A model generated the notes under the pieces. It saw nothing but the letters and a program-made list of their open reading frames with translations. It had not been told where the DNA came from and made no database searches. From IMG/VR virus record IMGVR_UViG_3300036781_000512, positions 1-31,574 of that record: a stretch of 31,574 nucleotides of DNA; one strand, given 5' to 3'. Every line of letters starts with the position of its first letter. Positions within the stretch are counted from its first letter, which is position 1. This DNA comes from a virus. Shown here in pieces: positions 14,257 to 21,986 of this stretch. The position numbers were made by a program, and so were the translations under genes.

Positions 14257-15945
14257 ATGACCATCCCCGTCAGTCAGATCATCAGGATCAACCCCGCAGT
14301 GCTTTCCGCCGCGGGCTCGGCTGTGGACCTGAATGGCCTGATCCTCTCGCAAAGCACGTACACGCCGATCGGGAGCGCGCTGCCCTTCGCTGATGCCCCC
14401 AGCGTCCAGAGCTTCTATGGCGCCAATTCGGTGGAAGCCGCGATGGCGACCATCTACTTCAACGGCTACACGAACTGCACGAAGACCCCGGGCGCACTGT
14501 ATATCGCGCAGTACCCGGCCGTCGCCGTGGCTGCATGGCTGCAAGGCGCGTCTCTGGCCTCGATGACCCTGGCTCAACTGCAGGCTCTGGGCAGCGGCAC
14601 CATCGCGGTGACTGTCGACGGTGTGACTCGGACCTCCGCCAGCATCGCGCTTGGCGCCATCGGCAGCTTCAGCGCCGCCGCAGCGGCGATCCAAACCGCC
14701 CTGCCGGCTGTCACCTGCACTTTCGATTCGATCAAGAACGCGTTCATCCTGGACTCCCTCTCGGTCGGTACCGGCGCCGTGTTCACCGGCGCAATCGCCA
14801 CCACGGTCCTGACCGTCAGCGCGGTGACCTCGGGCACGATTCGTGTCGGCCAGGTTGTCAGCGGCGCCGGCGTGACGGCGGGAACGACCATCACCGCCCT
14901 GGGCACCGGCACCGGCGGCATTGGCACTTACACGGTCGGTACCAGCCAGACCGTTAGCAGCGAAGCCCTTTCCTCGGCTCCGTCGAGCATGACCGTCGCT
15001 GCCACCGGCGCGATCGCCACCGGCTTGGGCCTGACTGCGGCGGCTGGCGCCACCGTCTCCCAGGGCGCGGAAGCGGCGAACGCCAACACCTTCCTGAACA
15101 ACCTGATCAACTCGGTCACCCAGAACTGGGCCTTGTTCACCACGACCTGGGAGCCCAACCTTGCCGGCAAGGAGTCCTTCAGCGCGTGGGTCAGCGGCCA
15201 GAACAACCGCTATGCCTACGTTGGCGCCGATTCCGACCCGAACGCCAAGGTCGCGAACTCGCAGAACACCTGGGGCGCCTACCTCGTAAGTACCGAAAGC
15301 ACCGGCAGCGTGCCGTTCTTCGGCGACTACACCCATGCAGCGTTCGTACTGGGTTTTGCCGCCTCGCTGGACTTCGACCGCCTCAACGGCCGTGCCACCC
15401 TGGGCTTCCGCAACCAGGCCGGTCTGGCGCCTTCCGTCACCGATGCGACCTCGGCGCTCAACCTCAAGGCCAACGGTTACAACTTCTATGGCGCCTACGC
15501 CACGGCAAAACAGGAGCTCAACTTCGCCTACGCCGGCCAGATCAGCGGCGAGTTCGACTGGCTGGACACGTTCCTCAACCAGATCTGGCTGAACGCGAAC
15601 CTCCAACTGTCGCTGATCACCCTGCTGATGAATGTCGGCAGCATCTCCTACAACAGCGACGGCTACGGCCTCGTGGATGCCGCCTGCCTGGACCCGATCA
15701 ACGCGGCCATCAATTTCGGGGCGATCCGCAAGGGCACCACGCTGTCAGCGGAGCAGATCGCGGAAATCAAGTACGCCCTGGGCTTTGACGCCAGCCAGAC
15801 GATCATCACCAAGGGATACGTCCTGCAGATTCAGCCGGCCACGGCCGAAGTGCGCGCCGCGCGCGGCTCCCCGCCGATCACCTTGTACTACGCCGACGGC
15901 GGCAGCATCGAAGCCATCAACATGGCCTCCATCGCAGTTCAGTAA
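14257..15945 (+). CDS. Tail sheath protein, DUF3383 family
   Basis: A 562-residue contractile sheath subunit. The N-terminus matches DUF3383 (MTIPVSQIIRINPAVL, SAAGSAVDLNGLILSQS, FYGANSVEAAMATIYFNGY). The C-terminal core includes FDRLNGRATLGFRNQAGLAP, YNFYGAYATAKQELNFAYAG and GYVLQIQPATAEVRAARGSP. The conserved C-terminal arm that laces neighbouring subunits is present. Residues 176-239 are an extra beta domain that also occurs in the cement protein; it probably projects from the tail surface. The gene has its own ribosome site (ctggagtccca) after a terminator hairpin and is followed by another, so it forms a single-gene segment. Confidence 0.92.
   Translation: MTIPVSQIIRINPAVLSAAGSAVDLNGLILSQSTYTPIGSALPFADAPSVQSFYGANSVEAAMATIYFNGYTNCTKTPGALYIAQYPAVAVAAWLQGASLASMTLAQLQALGSGTIAVTVDGVTRTSASIALGAIGSFSAAAAAIQTALPAVTCTFDSIKNAFILDSLSVGTGAVFTGAIATTVLTVSAVTSGTIRVGQVVSGAGVTAGTTITALGTGTGGIGTYTVGTSQTVSSEALSSAPSSMTVAATGAIATGLGLTAAAGATVSQGAEAANANTFLNNLINSVTQNWALFTTTWEPNLAGKESFSAWVSGQNNRYAYVGADSDPNAKVANSQNTWGAYLVSTESTGSVPFFGDYTHAAFVLGFAASLDFDRLNGRATLGFRNQAGLAPSVTDATSALNLKANGYNFYGAYATAKQELNFAYAGQISGEFDWLDTFLNQIWLNANLQLSLITLLMNVGSISYNSDGYGLVDAACLDPINAAINFGAIRKGTTLSAEQIAEIKYALGFDASQTIITKGYVLQIQPATAEVRAARGSPPITLYYADGGSIEAINMASIAVQ
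14782..14973 (+). repeat. Inserted beta domain, copy 2 (in sheath protein)
   Basis: This encodes about 64 residues beginning FTGAIATTVLTVSAV and containing SGAGVTAGTTIT and GGIGTYTVGT. It is homologous to the cement protein insert at 9780-9989 (25 of 40 aligned residues identical). It lies in the surface-exposed middle part of the DUF3383 sheath, next to Ala-rich stretches. Confidence 0.8.
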
Positions 15946-15964
15946 CCGAACGCCCCTTTCCCAT

Positions 15965-15994
15965 AGCCCGCCGCGCGCGGGCTTTTGCTTTTTT
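15965..15994 (+). terminator. Hairpin terminator between sheath and tube genes
   Basis: AGCCCGC at 15965-15971 and GCGGGCT at 15977-15983 enclose a 5-base loop and are followed by TTTTGCTTTTTT. The T-run merges into the ribosome site of the tube gene. Confidence 0.78.
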
Positions 15995-16005
15995 GGAGGC
16001 CACAC

Positions 16006-16449
16006 ATGGCAAACCCGCAGACGATTACCAGCGCGAATTCCGCACTCACGCTGTCGGTCGCCAACCTCTTCCCGGTTCCCCAGTCGATCCAGGGCTTCGC
16101 CACCGACGCGATGTTCGATGGCGGTGATGTCGAAATCGCCGAAGGCAAGATCGGCGCCGATGGTCTCGCTGCCTACGGCTTCATCTTCAACCTGCAGACC
16201 CTGACCATTGAGCTGCTGGCGAACTCGCCGAGCCGGCAATTCTTCGCTGATCTCGTGAACGCCACCAAAGCCGCGCGCGAGGTCTATACGATCAACGGCA
16301 GCATTCTCGTGCCGTCGATCAGCATGAAGGTCACTCTGGTGAACGGCACGCTGAAGTCCTACCCGCCCTTCCCCGCCGCGAAGAAGACCTTGGAGGACGT
16401 GCGCTACGTCCTGATGTTCCAAGACATGCTCGAGGAAGCGACGGCGTGA
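16006..16449 (+). CDS. Tail tube protein
   Basis: A 147-residue protein placed directly after the sheath gene, the standard position of the tube subunit in contractile tails. Beta-rich segments (ALTLSVANLFPVPQSIQGFA, FIFNLQTLTIELLANSPS, ILVPSISMKVTLVNGTLKSY) suit the tube barrel fold. It ends with LEDVRYVLMFQDMLEEATA. The start is ATG 16006, which has a near-perfect ribosome site (ttggaggccacac). An in-frame ATG at 15985 lies within the terminator T-run and is rejected. The gene overlaps the chaperone gene by four bases. Confidence 0.85.
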   Translation: MANPQTITSANSALTLSVANLFPVPQSIQGFATDAMFDGGDVEIAEGKIGADGLAAYGFIFNLQTLTIELLANSPSRQFFADLVNATKAAREVYTINGSILVPSISMKVTLVNGTLKSYPPFPAAKKTLEDVRYVLMFQDMLEEATA

Positions 16450-16895
16450 AGCGAAAAATCACCTTCACCGTCAGCGACGAGGGTCGCGACAACGGCAAGT
16501 GTTTCGTCATCGAGGAACTGCCGGCATCGCGCGCAGAAAAGTGGGCGATCCGCGCCATGCTCGCGCTCGGCCGCGCCGGCGTCGAAGTCAGCGAGTCCGA
16601 CCTCGCCGGCGGCATGGAAAGCCTGGCGCGCCTTGGCTACAGCCTGCTCTCGAAGATATCGTTCGAAGAAGCGGAGCCGCTGCTGGACGAGATGTGGAAC
16701 TGCGTCCAGATTCAGCCCGACCCGCGCAATCCGGATGTCGTCCGCATGCTCATCGAAGACGACATCTTCGAGCCGATGACCCGCATGCGCCTCCGCGTGG
16801 AGGTGCTGAAACTGCACATGGGTTTTTTGCGCGCCGCCGGCCAATCCGATTCCCCCCTCGGCCAGGCGGCGGGAAAAGACTCTTCGAAACAGTAA
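16446..16895 (+). CDS. Tail assembly chaperone (gpG-like)
   Basis: A 149-residue, mostly helical acidic protein starting at GTG 16446 within the end of the tube gene. It begins MKRKITFTVSDEGRDNGKCF, the usual short beta start of tail chaperones, and has long helices (MESLARLGYSLLSKISFEEA). It lies between tube and tape measure, where tail assembly chaperones are always found. Such proteins coat the tape measure while the tube polymerises. A -1 slippery heptamer near the 3' end allows a longer product. Confidence 0.82.
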   Translation: MKRKITFTVSDEGRDNGKCFVIEELPASRAEKWAIRAMLALGRAGVEVSESDLAGGMESLARLGYSLLSKISFEEAEPLLDEMWNCVQIQPDPRNPDVVRMLIEDDIFEPMTRMRLRVEVLKLHMGFLRAAGQSDSPLGQAAGKDSSKQ

Positions 16896-17053
16896 ACGTC
16901 CCTCGCTGCATCGCGATCGTCGTGCAGTCGGGTCTCGCGACGTTGCACGAACTCGACACCGTTTACGGCATCGAGGACTTGTGGGACCTGTTGGAAATCG
17001 CCTCAGTCAGGGCGTACAACTCAAGGCCGGTGACAGATGGCAACAGTAATTGA
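16446..17053 (+). CDS. Tail assembly chaperone, -1 frameshift product (gpGT-like)
   Basis: If ribosomes slip back one base at 16871-16877, translation continues in the overlapping frame. The product is the first 144 residues of the gpG-like protein joined to 58 new residues, about 202 in total, ending at TGA 17051-17053. The extension starts RLFETVNVPRCIAIVVQSGL and contains YGIEDLWDLLEIASV, typical of the T domain. No ribosome site or start codon is visible for the extension alone. It overlaps the tape measure start by 17 bases. The T domain binds the tape measure in lambda. Confidence 0.78.
16871..16877 (+). promoter_or_regulatory. -1 programmed frameshift site GGGAAAA
   Basis: In the frame of the chaperone gene the heptamer reads G GGA AAA, a canonical X XXY YYZ slippery site and one base from the lambda G/GT site GGGAAAG. 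The -1 frame is open from here to 17053. Confidence 0.85.
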
Positions 17054-18821
17054 TCAGCTTTTCGTAACCCTGGGCTTTGACCCGAAGGAATTCAAAAAGG
17101 GCACGAAAGAAGCGTCCGCCGCAGGCGAGAAGATGGCGAACGACATCGATGACCAGGTCAAGCGCGCGAAAAAGGCCGAAACCGATCTCGGGAAGTCCCG
17201 CAAGGCCCAGGCTGATCAGCAGCGCAAAGAGCAGAAGGAAAAGCAGGCGCGCTGGAAGGAGCAGGGCGAAGCCGACAAAAAGGCCCTGGATTCGGTCGGC
17301 AAACTCAAGACCGAAGTCATCGGGCTCGGCGCGGCGTTGCTCGGCGCCGCCGGCGCGAAGGAGTTCATCTCCAACGTGATCGGCGGCAACGCTGCGCTCT
17401 ACCGGCAGTCCCAGTTGCTGGGGAACTCCATGCGATCCCTGGAGAAATGGGGCATGGTGGCCGACAAATGGGGCGGCAGCCGCGAGGGCGTCATCGGCGC
17501 GATCTCCGGCGCCCAGCAGGCGGTCGCGCGCGAGCGCACTTACGGCGGCTCCCAGGCGCAGGGCGCGCTCGCCCAGCTCGGTCTGAGCGGCGACGATGTC
17601 AACGATGCGGACCTGATGATCCGCAAGCTGCGCCAGTCCCTGAAAGGCCTCTCTCCGCAGGAAAAAGAGGTCCGCCTCGCGCAGGCCGGCCTGTCCGGAC
17701 TGTCCTCGATCATTCAACTGAGCGAGACGGACTTCGCCGAGTACGTGCGTCAGGCCGACGCCGCGGCGGCTGCCACCGAGGCCGGCGGCCGCAAGGCCCA
17801 GCAGGCGGAAGCCGCATGGAAGGGTGTCAAGGACGCTTTTTCCGGCGTCGCCGATACCTTGCTGGTGATGTTCACGCCCCAAGTGGAGGACGCCACCAAA
17901 TCGCTCAGCAACATGTCGACTTGGGTTTCATCCCACAAGGGCGAGATCGGTGAATTCTTCCAGGGTCTCGCGACCGCGGCGAAGGCTGTCGGCGAGGGCA
18001 TGCATCAGCTATACGAGATCATGAACGACATCGGGCGTCTGATCGATCGTCTTGACCAAAAGCTCACCGGTGGGGTCCTCGGCAAGTTCATCCAACAGCA
18101 GAAAAGCGGCCTGAGCAGCAGCGTCACCTGGTGGAAGGATCACATCCTGGCCGCCGGCGGCGACAAAGAGGCTCAGGCCCGTCTGGCTGGCGGTGCCGGT
18201 AGCCGCACCTCAGGCGGAGCAATCACTGGCCAAGCTGCGGCGGCCGGTGTGGGCGCCACCAGCGACCCCGTAGCGTTCTTCATGAGCAAGGGCTACACCC
18301 GCGAGCAGGCCGCCGGGATCGTCGCGAACCTCAAGGCCGAAAGCGGGCTGAAAGTCGGCGCCGTGGGTGATGGTGGCCAGGCCTACGGGCTTGCGCAATG
18401 GCACCCGGACCGCCAGGCGAAGTTCAAAGAGGTATTCGGGCGCGATATCAAGGGCTCATCCCTCGAGCAACAGATGGAATTTGTCGCGTGGGAGTTAAAA
18501 AACTCCGAGGCCGGCGCCGGTAACCGCCTTCGCAGCGCGAAAACCGCAAAGGAAGCCGGCGCGCTGGTCGCGCAGCTCTATGAGCGGCCAGCCGACACGA
18601 GCGGCGAGATGTCCAAGCGCGGCTCTTCTGCCGAACAGATCCTCGCTCAAAGTCTTCAGGGGCCCGGTGGCGGCGGCAAAAACGTGAACATCGACACCAC
18701 TATTGGCCAAGTCGTGATCCACACCCAGGCCACGGATGCGGCCGGCATGGCGCGCGATGCGCAAAGCGCCCTCCAAAAGCAGCCCCTTCTGAACTACGCG
18801 ACCTCTGCCGCTGCAGGTTGA
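17037..18821 (+). CDS. Tape measure protein with tail lysozyme domain
   Basis: A 594-residue protein that sets tail length and enters the cell first on injection. Residues 20-90 are a charged coiled coil. Residues 92-108 form a hydrophobic helix (TEVIGLGAALLGAAGAKEF). The middle is helical with a second amphipathic patch near 268-285. Residues 408-520 are a phage tail lysozyme domain: AFFMSKGYTREQAAGIVANL, a likely catalytic Glu435 in KAESGL, and YGLAQWHPDRQAKF. The C-terminus NIDTTIGQVVIHTQATDA is beta. The domain would cut peptidoglycan during entry. The length is short for a tape measure, suggesting a tail of roughly 80-90 nm if about 0.15 nm per residue applies. Confidence 0.9.
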   Translation: MATVIDQLFVTLGFDPKEFKKGTKEASAAGEKMANDIDDQVKRAKKAETDLGKSRKAQADQQRKEQKEKQARWKEQGEADKKALDSVGKLKTEVIGLGAALLGAAGAKEFISNVIGGNAALYRQSQLLGNSMRSLEKWGMVADKWGGSREGVIGAISGAQQAVARERTYGGSQAQGALAQLGLSGDDVNDADLMIRKLRQSLKGLSPQEKEVRLAQAGLSGLSSIIQLSETDFAEYVRQADAAAAATEAGGRKAQQAEAAWKGVKDAFSGVADTLLVMFTPQVEDATKSLSNMSTWVSSHKGEIGEFFQGLATAAKAVGEGMHQLYEIMNDIGRLIDRLDQKLTGGVLGKFIQQQKSGLSSSVTWWKDHILAAGGDKEAQARLAGGAGSRTSGGAITGQAAAAGVGATSDPVAFFMSKGYTREQAAGIVANLKAESGLKVGAVGDGGQAYGLAQWHPDRQAKFKEVFGRDIKGSSLEQQMEFVAWELKNSEAGAGNRLRSAKTAKEAGALVAQLYERPADTSGEMSKRGSSAEQILAQSLQGPGGGGKNVNIDTTIGQVVIHTQATDAAGMARDAQSALQKQPLLNYATSAAAG

Positions 18822-18822
18822 T

Positions 18823-19782
18823 ATGCCGCTGATCCAATTTCCGGACATCCCCCCCGTGCCGGGCGTGCCCGCGCTCGTGCGCTCGGCCATCAACTCGGCC
18901 GAGTCGTTCGCCGCTCCCGTGCTGCAAGCGCTCGATTCTTTCGGGTTGGGCACGCTGTTCGGCGGAGTCGCGCAAACGCGCTGGATGATCGCCGATGAAG
19001 ACGGTCAGCCGATGGTCATTCCGGACTCGATTCTCAGCTTCTCCTACAAGAACTCGGCGAAATCCGGCACCCATCCAGTAGAGGCGCCGGCCGGCGGTAC
19101 GGGCACCTTTGCAGCCTACAACAAGGTCAATGACCCGTTCGACGTTTCGGTGCAATTCGCGGTCAGCGGCGGCAATCCTGGGTTTATTCCGCTTCTCTTC
19201 GGAAATTCGAAGGACACGCGCCGCAGCGCCCTTGAGGCCCTGGAGGATGCGGTCAACTCGACGGACCTCTTCACCGTCATCACGCCTGACGCGGTCTACA
19301 CGAGCTGCAGCCTGGAGCATTTCGACTACCAGCGCCGGAATTCCGAAGGTGTCTCAATGATCGTCATGGACTGCGGGTTCATGCAGATTCGCCAGACGGC
19401 GGTGGCCGCTTACCTCAACACGGCGGCGCCCAGCGCGAGCGATGTGCAGCCTCAGGGTATCACCGCTTCCCAGCCCCTGTCGGGTATCGAGAATGCAGTT
19501 TACGGTTCGCTTAATGCCGCGGCGACCAGCCTGGCCGGTCCGTATCTCGGGACCATTCAGAGCATGGCATCCGCCGGCAAGACCGTGATCAACGCCGCGC
19601 TGAACGGAATCCCGACGACCGCCAGTCAAGTACTGAGCACGGCGACCTCGCTGGCTGGCGTCGGCCCCTCCGCGTTCGGCGCGGCCTTCGCGAGCGTCAA
19701 AGCCGCGGCGTCCGGGAATATCTCTGTGTTGCTGCCTGGCGGCATCGCGGCGCTGCGCAGTTATGCGCCGGGGTTCCTCTGA
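18823..19782 (+). CDS. Baseplate protein, Dit-like
   Basis: A 319-residue protein following the tape measure, the usual place of the first baseplate gene. The middle resembles Dit-like tail proteins: ILSFSYKNSAKSGTHPVEAP, NKVNDPFDVSVQFAVSGG, and YTSCSLEHFDYQRRNSEG, then MIVMDCGFMQIRQT. The N- and C-terminal parts are Ala/Ser-rich and hydrophobic and may contact the tape measure and tube. It starts one base after the tape measure stop and overlaps the plug gene by one base. Its role would be to close the tube and anchor the hub. Confidence 0.78.
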   Translation: MPLIQFPDIPPVPGVPALVRSAINSAESFAAPVLQALDSFGLGTLFGGVAQTRWMIADEDGQPMVIPDSILSFSYKNSAKSGTHPVEAPAGGTGTFAAYNKVNDPFDVSVQFAVSGGNPGFIPLLFGNSKDTRRSALEALEDAVNSTDLFTVITPDAVYTSCSLEHFDYQRRNSEGVSMIVMDCGFMQIRQTAVAAYLNTAAPSASDVQPQGITASQPLSGIENAVYGSLNAAATSLAGPYLGTIQSMASAGKTVINAALNGIPTTASQVLSTATSLAGVGPSAFGAAFASVKAAASGNISVLLPGGIAALRSYAPGFL

Positions 19783-20078
19783 TGCAGGTGATCCCCCTCG
19801 AACCCACGCCTTCGCAATCGCTTGAAGTCGTGCTTGGCGGCCAGAACTGCACGATCACCGTGCAGCAAAAAGCCGAAGGCCTTTTCCTGACGCTCATTGC
19901 GGCGGGCGTGACGATCGTCGCCTGGATCGTTTGCCGCAATGCCTGCCGCCTCGTGCGCTACGCCTACCTGCCCTTTATCGGTGACCTGACGTTCATGGAC
20001 ACCCAGGGTGCCGATGACCCGGTCTACACCGGCCTCGGTGACCGCTTTCAACTCTGCTACCTCGAAGCCGGCGAATGA
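19782..20078 (+). CDS. Baseplate plug protein (Pam3 gp18-like)
   Basis: A 98-residue protein of the small cyanophage-Pam3 gp18/plug type. It opens with VIPLEPTPSQSLEVVLGGQN, has alternating strands (CTITVQQKAEGLFLTLIAAG), and ends YLPFIGDLTFMDTQGADDP and YTGLGDRFQLCYLE. This family sits at the core of simple contractile baseplates next to the hub. Four-base and one-base overlaps with its neighbours imply tight coupling. The hydrophobic run ITLIAAGVTIVAWIV-like segment is a beta strand pair in the family, not a membrane helix. Confidence 0.78.
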   Translation: MQVIPLEPTPSQSLEVVLGGQNCTITVQQKAEGLFLTLIAAGVTIVAWIVCRNACRLVRYAYLPFIGDLTFMDTQGADDPVYTGLGDRFQLCYLEAGE

Positions 20079-21001
20079 CCACGAACTACGTCAAGCGCAC
20101 CATCGAGGTGATTTTCATCCTCTTGGATGATGTCCCGACTGCGCAAAACGCGAAGCCTGTCCAGAAGGTCGACCTGTCGGAGCACCGTGTCATGGTGCAG
20201 TCCGATGCGCTCGGCGGCGGCGGTATCGCGTACCAGAACCTGACGATGAAGGTCTGGGGCATGCGAGACGCCGACATGAACTTCTACGGGTACAACCCCT
20301 ATGAAGCGATGGTCGGGACGCTCCCGACGCGGCCGCGCTGGCGCTCGCAGGTCCTGGTGGGCGACGAAAACAACCGGCCTTCCCTATTTTTCGATGGCTG
20401 CATCATCTCCGCCTCGGCGAACTACGGCGCCATGCCAGAGGTTACGTTCGATGTTCTCGCGACCTCGGACAACGCCCTAAATCTGAAGCTAACGCCGGCG
20501 CGCACATACGCCGGGCGCATTCCTGCCTCGCAGATGATCGACGATCTCGCACGCGAGATCGGGATGGCCTCGCAAAACCATGGCTTGAACACCATCCTCA
20601 CCAACCAGGTGCTGAACGGCTCGCTCGGCGACCGCATCAAGCTTCTGGCACAGGCGGCGCAGGCAAAGATCGTCGTCGGCAACGGCCGCATCGACTACTG
20701 GCCGCTCAATACCGGTCCATCTGGCGATCGGGTGATTCACCAGATTTCACCCGAGACCGGCCTGGTCAGTTATCCCGCCTTCTCAACCAATGGCATTACC
20801 GTCAAGGTGGTTGCGAACCCGCAAATACTCATCGGCCATGCGGTGAAACTCAAGTCGGCGATCAAAAAGGCCGCAGGCTTCTGGACGGTCTCGCGCGTCC
20901 ACCACGAGCTTTCTACCTACATCCCGAATGGCCCTTGGTTCACGACCGTCGAGTTGTGGAAAACCCCGGCCGATCGGGAGTTGGATCGGACCATGCTATG
21001 A
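20075..21001 (+). CDS. Baseplate hub protein (gp27/gpD-like)
   Basis: A 308-residue hub subunit, the ring that links tail tube to spike. Segments typical of the group are VQSDALGGGGIAYQNLTMKV, RWRSQVLVGDENNRPSLFFD, and the helical insert ASQMIDDLAREIGMASQNHG. The late barrel VKVVANPQILIGHAVKLKSA and the WTVSRVHHELSTYIPNGPWF stretch also fit. It overlaps the spike gene by four bases (ATGA at 20998-21001), and gene order plug-hub-spike supports the call. Confidence 0.8.
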   Translation: MTTNYVKRTIEVIFILLDDVPTAQNAKPVQKVDLSEHRVMVQSDALGGGGIAYQNLTMKVWGMRDADMNFYGYNPYEAMVGTLPTRPRWRSQVLVGDENNRPSLFFDGCIISASANYGAMPEVTFDVLATSDNALNLKLTPARTYAGRIPASQMIDDLAREIGMASQNHGLNTILTNQVLNGSLGDRIKLLAQAAQAKIVVGNGRIDYWPLNTGPSGDRVIHQISPETGLVSYPAFSTNGITVKVVANPQILIGHAVKLKSAIKKAAGFWTVSRVHHELSTYIPNGPWFTTVELWKTPADRELDRTML

Positions 21002-21642
21002 GCGCGTTCGGAGACCCGGCCGACTGGAGCGACCCTTCGGCGGCACAAATCCGCCTGGTCCTGCAGTTGATGCAGCGCATCCATACGGCGATACCCGTTA
21101 AGGTTATCTCCTGCACGAATGAAGGCGGAATTTCGCCGATTGGCCGCGTCACCGTGCAGCCTATGGTCCAACTGCTTTCGGACCAGGGCATCGTCTCGGC
21201 GCGCGCGCGGCTGGTCGACCTGCCGTATATGCGCGTCCAGGCCGGTTCCAACGGAATCATCATGGACCCGGAGGCTGGCGACCTCGGCGCTGCTATCTTC
21301 GCGGAAAAGGATATTTCGAGCGTTCTCGCAACTCTTGACCTTGCCCCTCCGGGCTCCGCGCGCGTCTTCGACATGGCGGACGGCATCTACGGCTTCACGA
21401 TCATGAGCGCCGCGCCGCCCTCGCAGTATGTGCAGTTCAGCGCCGCCGGCATCGCGATTGTCTCGCCGACGAAGATCTCGTTCACCGCACCTGAAGTCGA
21501 AATCAATGCAAGTACAGGCGTGACCATTACCACGCCGACGGTCACGGTCTCTGGCGATGTCGTCGCTGGTGGCGTCAGTCTGATACACCACCTGACGTCC
21601 GCCGTTCAATCCGGCGGCGGCACCTCAGGGCCACCCGTATGA
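20998..21642 (+). CDS. Baseplate spike protein, Gp138/gpV-like
   Basis: A 214-residue central spike that punctures the outer membrane. Residues 20-125 form the OB-fold N-domain (PVKVISCTNEGGISPIGRVT, ADGIYGFTIMS). Residues 150-195 are a repeating beta-helix (VSPTKISFTAPEVEINASTG, TPTVTVSGDVVAGG). The tip is VSLIHHLTSAVQSGGGTSGP. Many relatives carry a His-X-His iron site in the tip; here there is an adjacent His-His pair instead. ATG 20998 overlaps the hub stop; the longer frame upstream (20935) is shadow. Confidence 0.83.
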   Translation: MSAFGDPADWSDPSAAQIRLVLQLMQRIHTAIPVKVISCTNEGGISPIGRVTVQPMVQLLSDQGIVSARARLVDLPYMRVQAGSNGIIMDPEAGDLGAAIFAEKDISSVLATLDLAPPGSARVFDMADGIYGFTIMSAAPPSQYVQFSAAGIAIVSPTKISFTAPEVEINASTGVTITTPTVTVSGDVVAGGVSLIHHLTSAVQSGGGTSGPPV

Positions 21643-21986
21643 AGACTCTTCTTCTTGATCGCTCGGCCTGGGATTTGGTCCTCGACGCCAGCGGCAATAT
21701 TGCCGTCGCCTCGGAGCCCTATTCCCTCGCGCAAGACGTGGCGAGCGCCGTGAAGTGCTTCCAGGGCGAATGCTGGTTTGATACCACGGTCGGCATCCCC
21801 CAATGGCAAATCCTCGGCCAGTGGCCATCGCTTGAATTCGTGCGCGCGCAATACGTGGCCGCGGCCCTGAAGGTTCCGGGTGTCGTGAAGGCCCGTTGCG
21901 TCTTCACGTCCTTCAAGGACCGCACCCTCTCCGGCCAGATCCAGGTCACCGACGAAGTCGGAAACACCCAAGGAGTCGCGTTTTGA
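21639..21986 (+). CDS. Baseplate wedge protein, gp25/gpW-like
   Basis: A 115-residue protein. It has the gp25-like arrangement DLVLDASGNIAVASEPYSLA, a helix (DVASAVKCFQGECWFDTTVG), then IPQWQILGQWPSLEFVRAQY and a final beta part (SGQIQVTDEVGNTQGVAF). Gp25 homologues start sheath assembly at the baseplate. It sits between spike and J-like genes, overlapping both by four bases, as in P2-like and simple contractile systems. Confidence 0.83.
   Translation: MKTLLLDRSAWDLVLDASGNIAVASEPYSLAQDVASAVKCFQGECWFDTTVGIPQWQILGQWPSLEFVRAQYVAAALKVPGVVKARCVFTSFKDRTLSGQIQVTDEVGNTQGVAF

Noticed and set aside
14146-15606. 486-codon open frame on the minus strand
   Set aside because: It is antisense to the sheath gene, with low-complexity Gly/Arg/Ala composition. 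It is a shadow of biased codon use.
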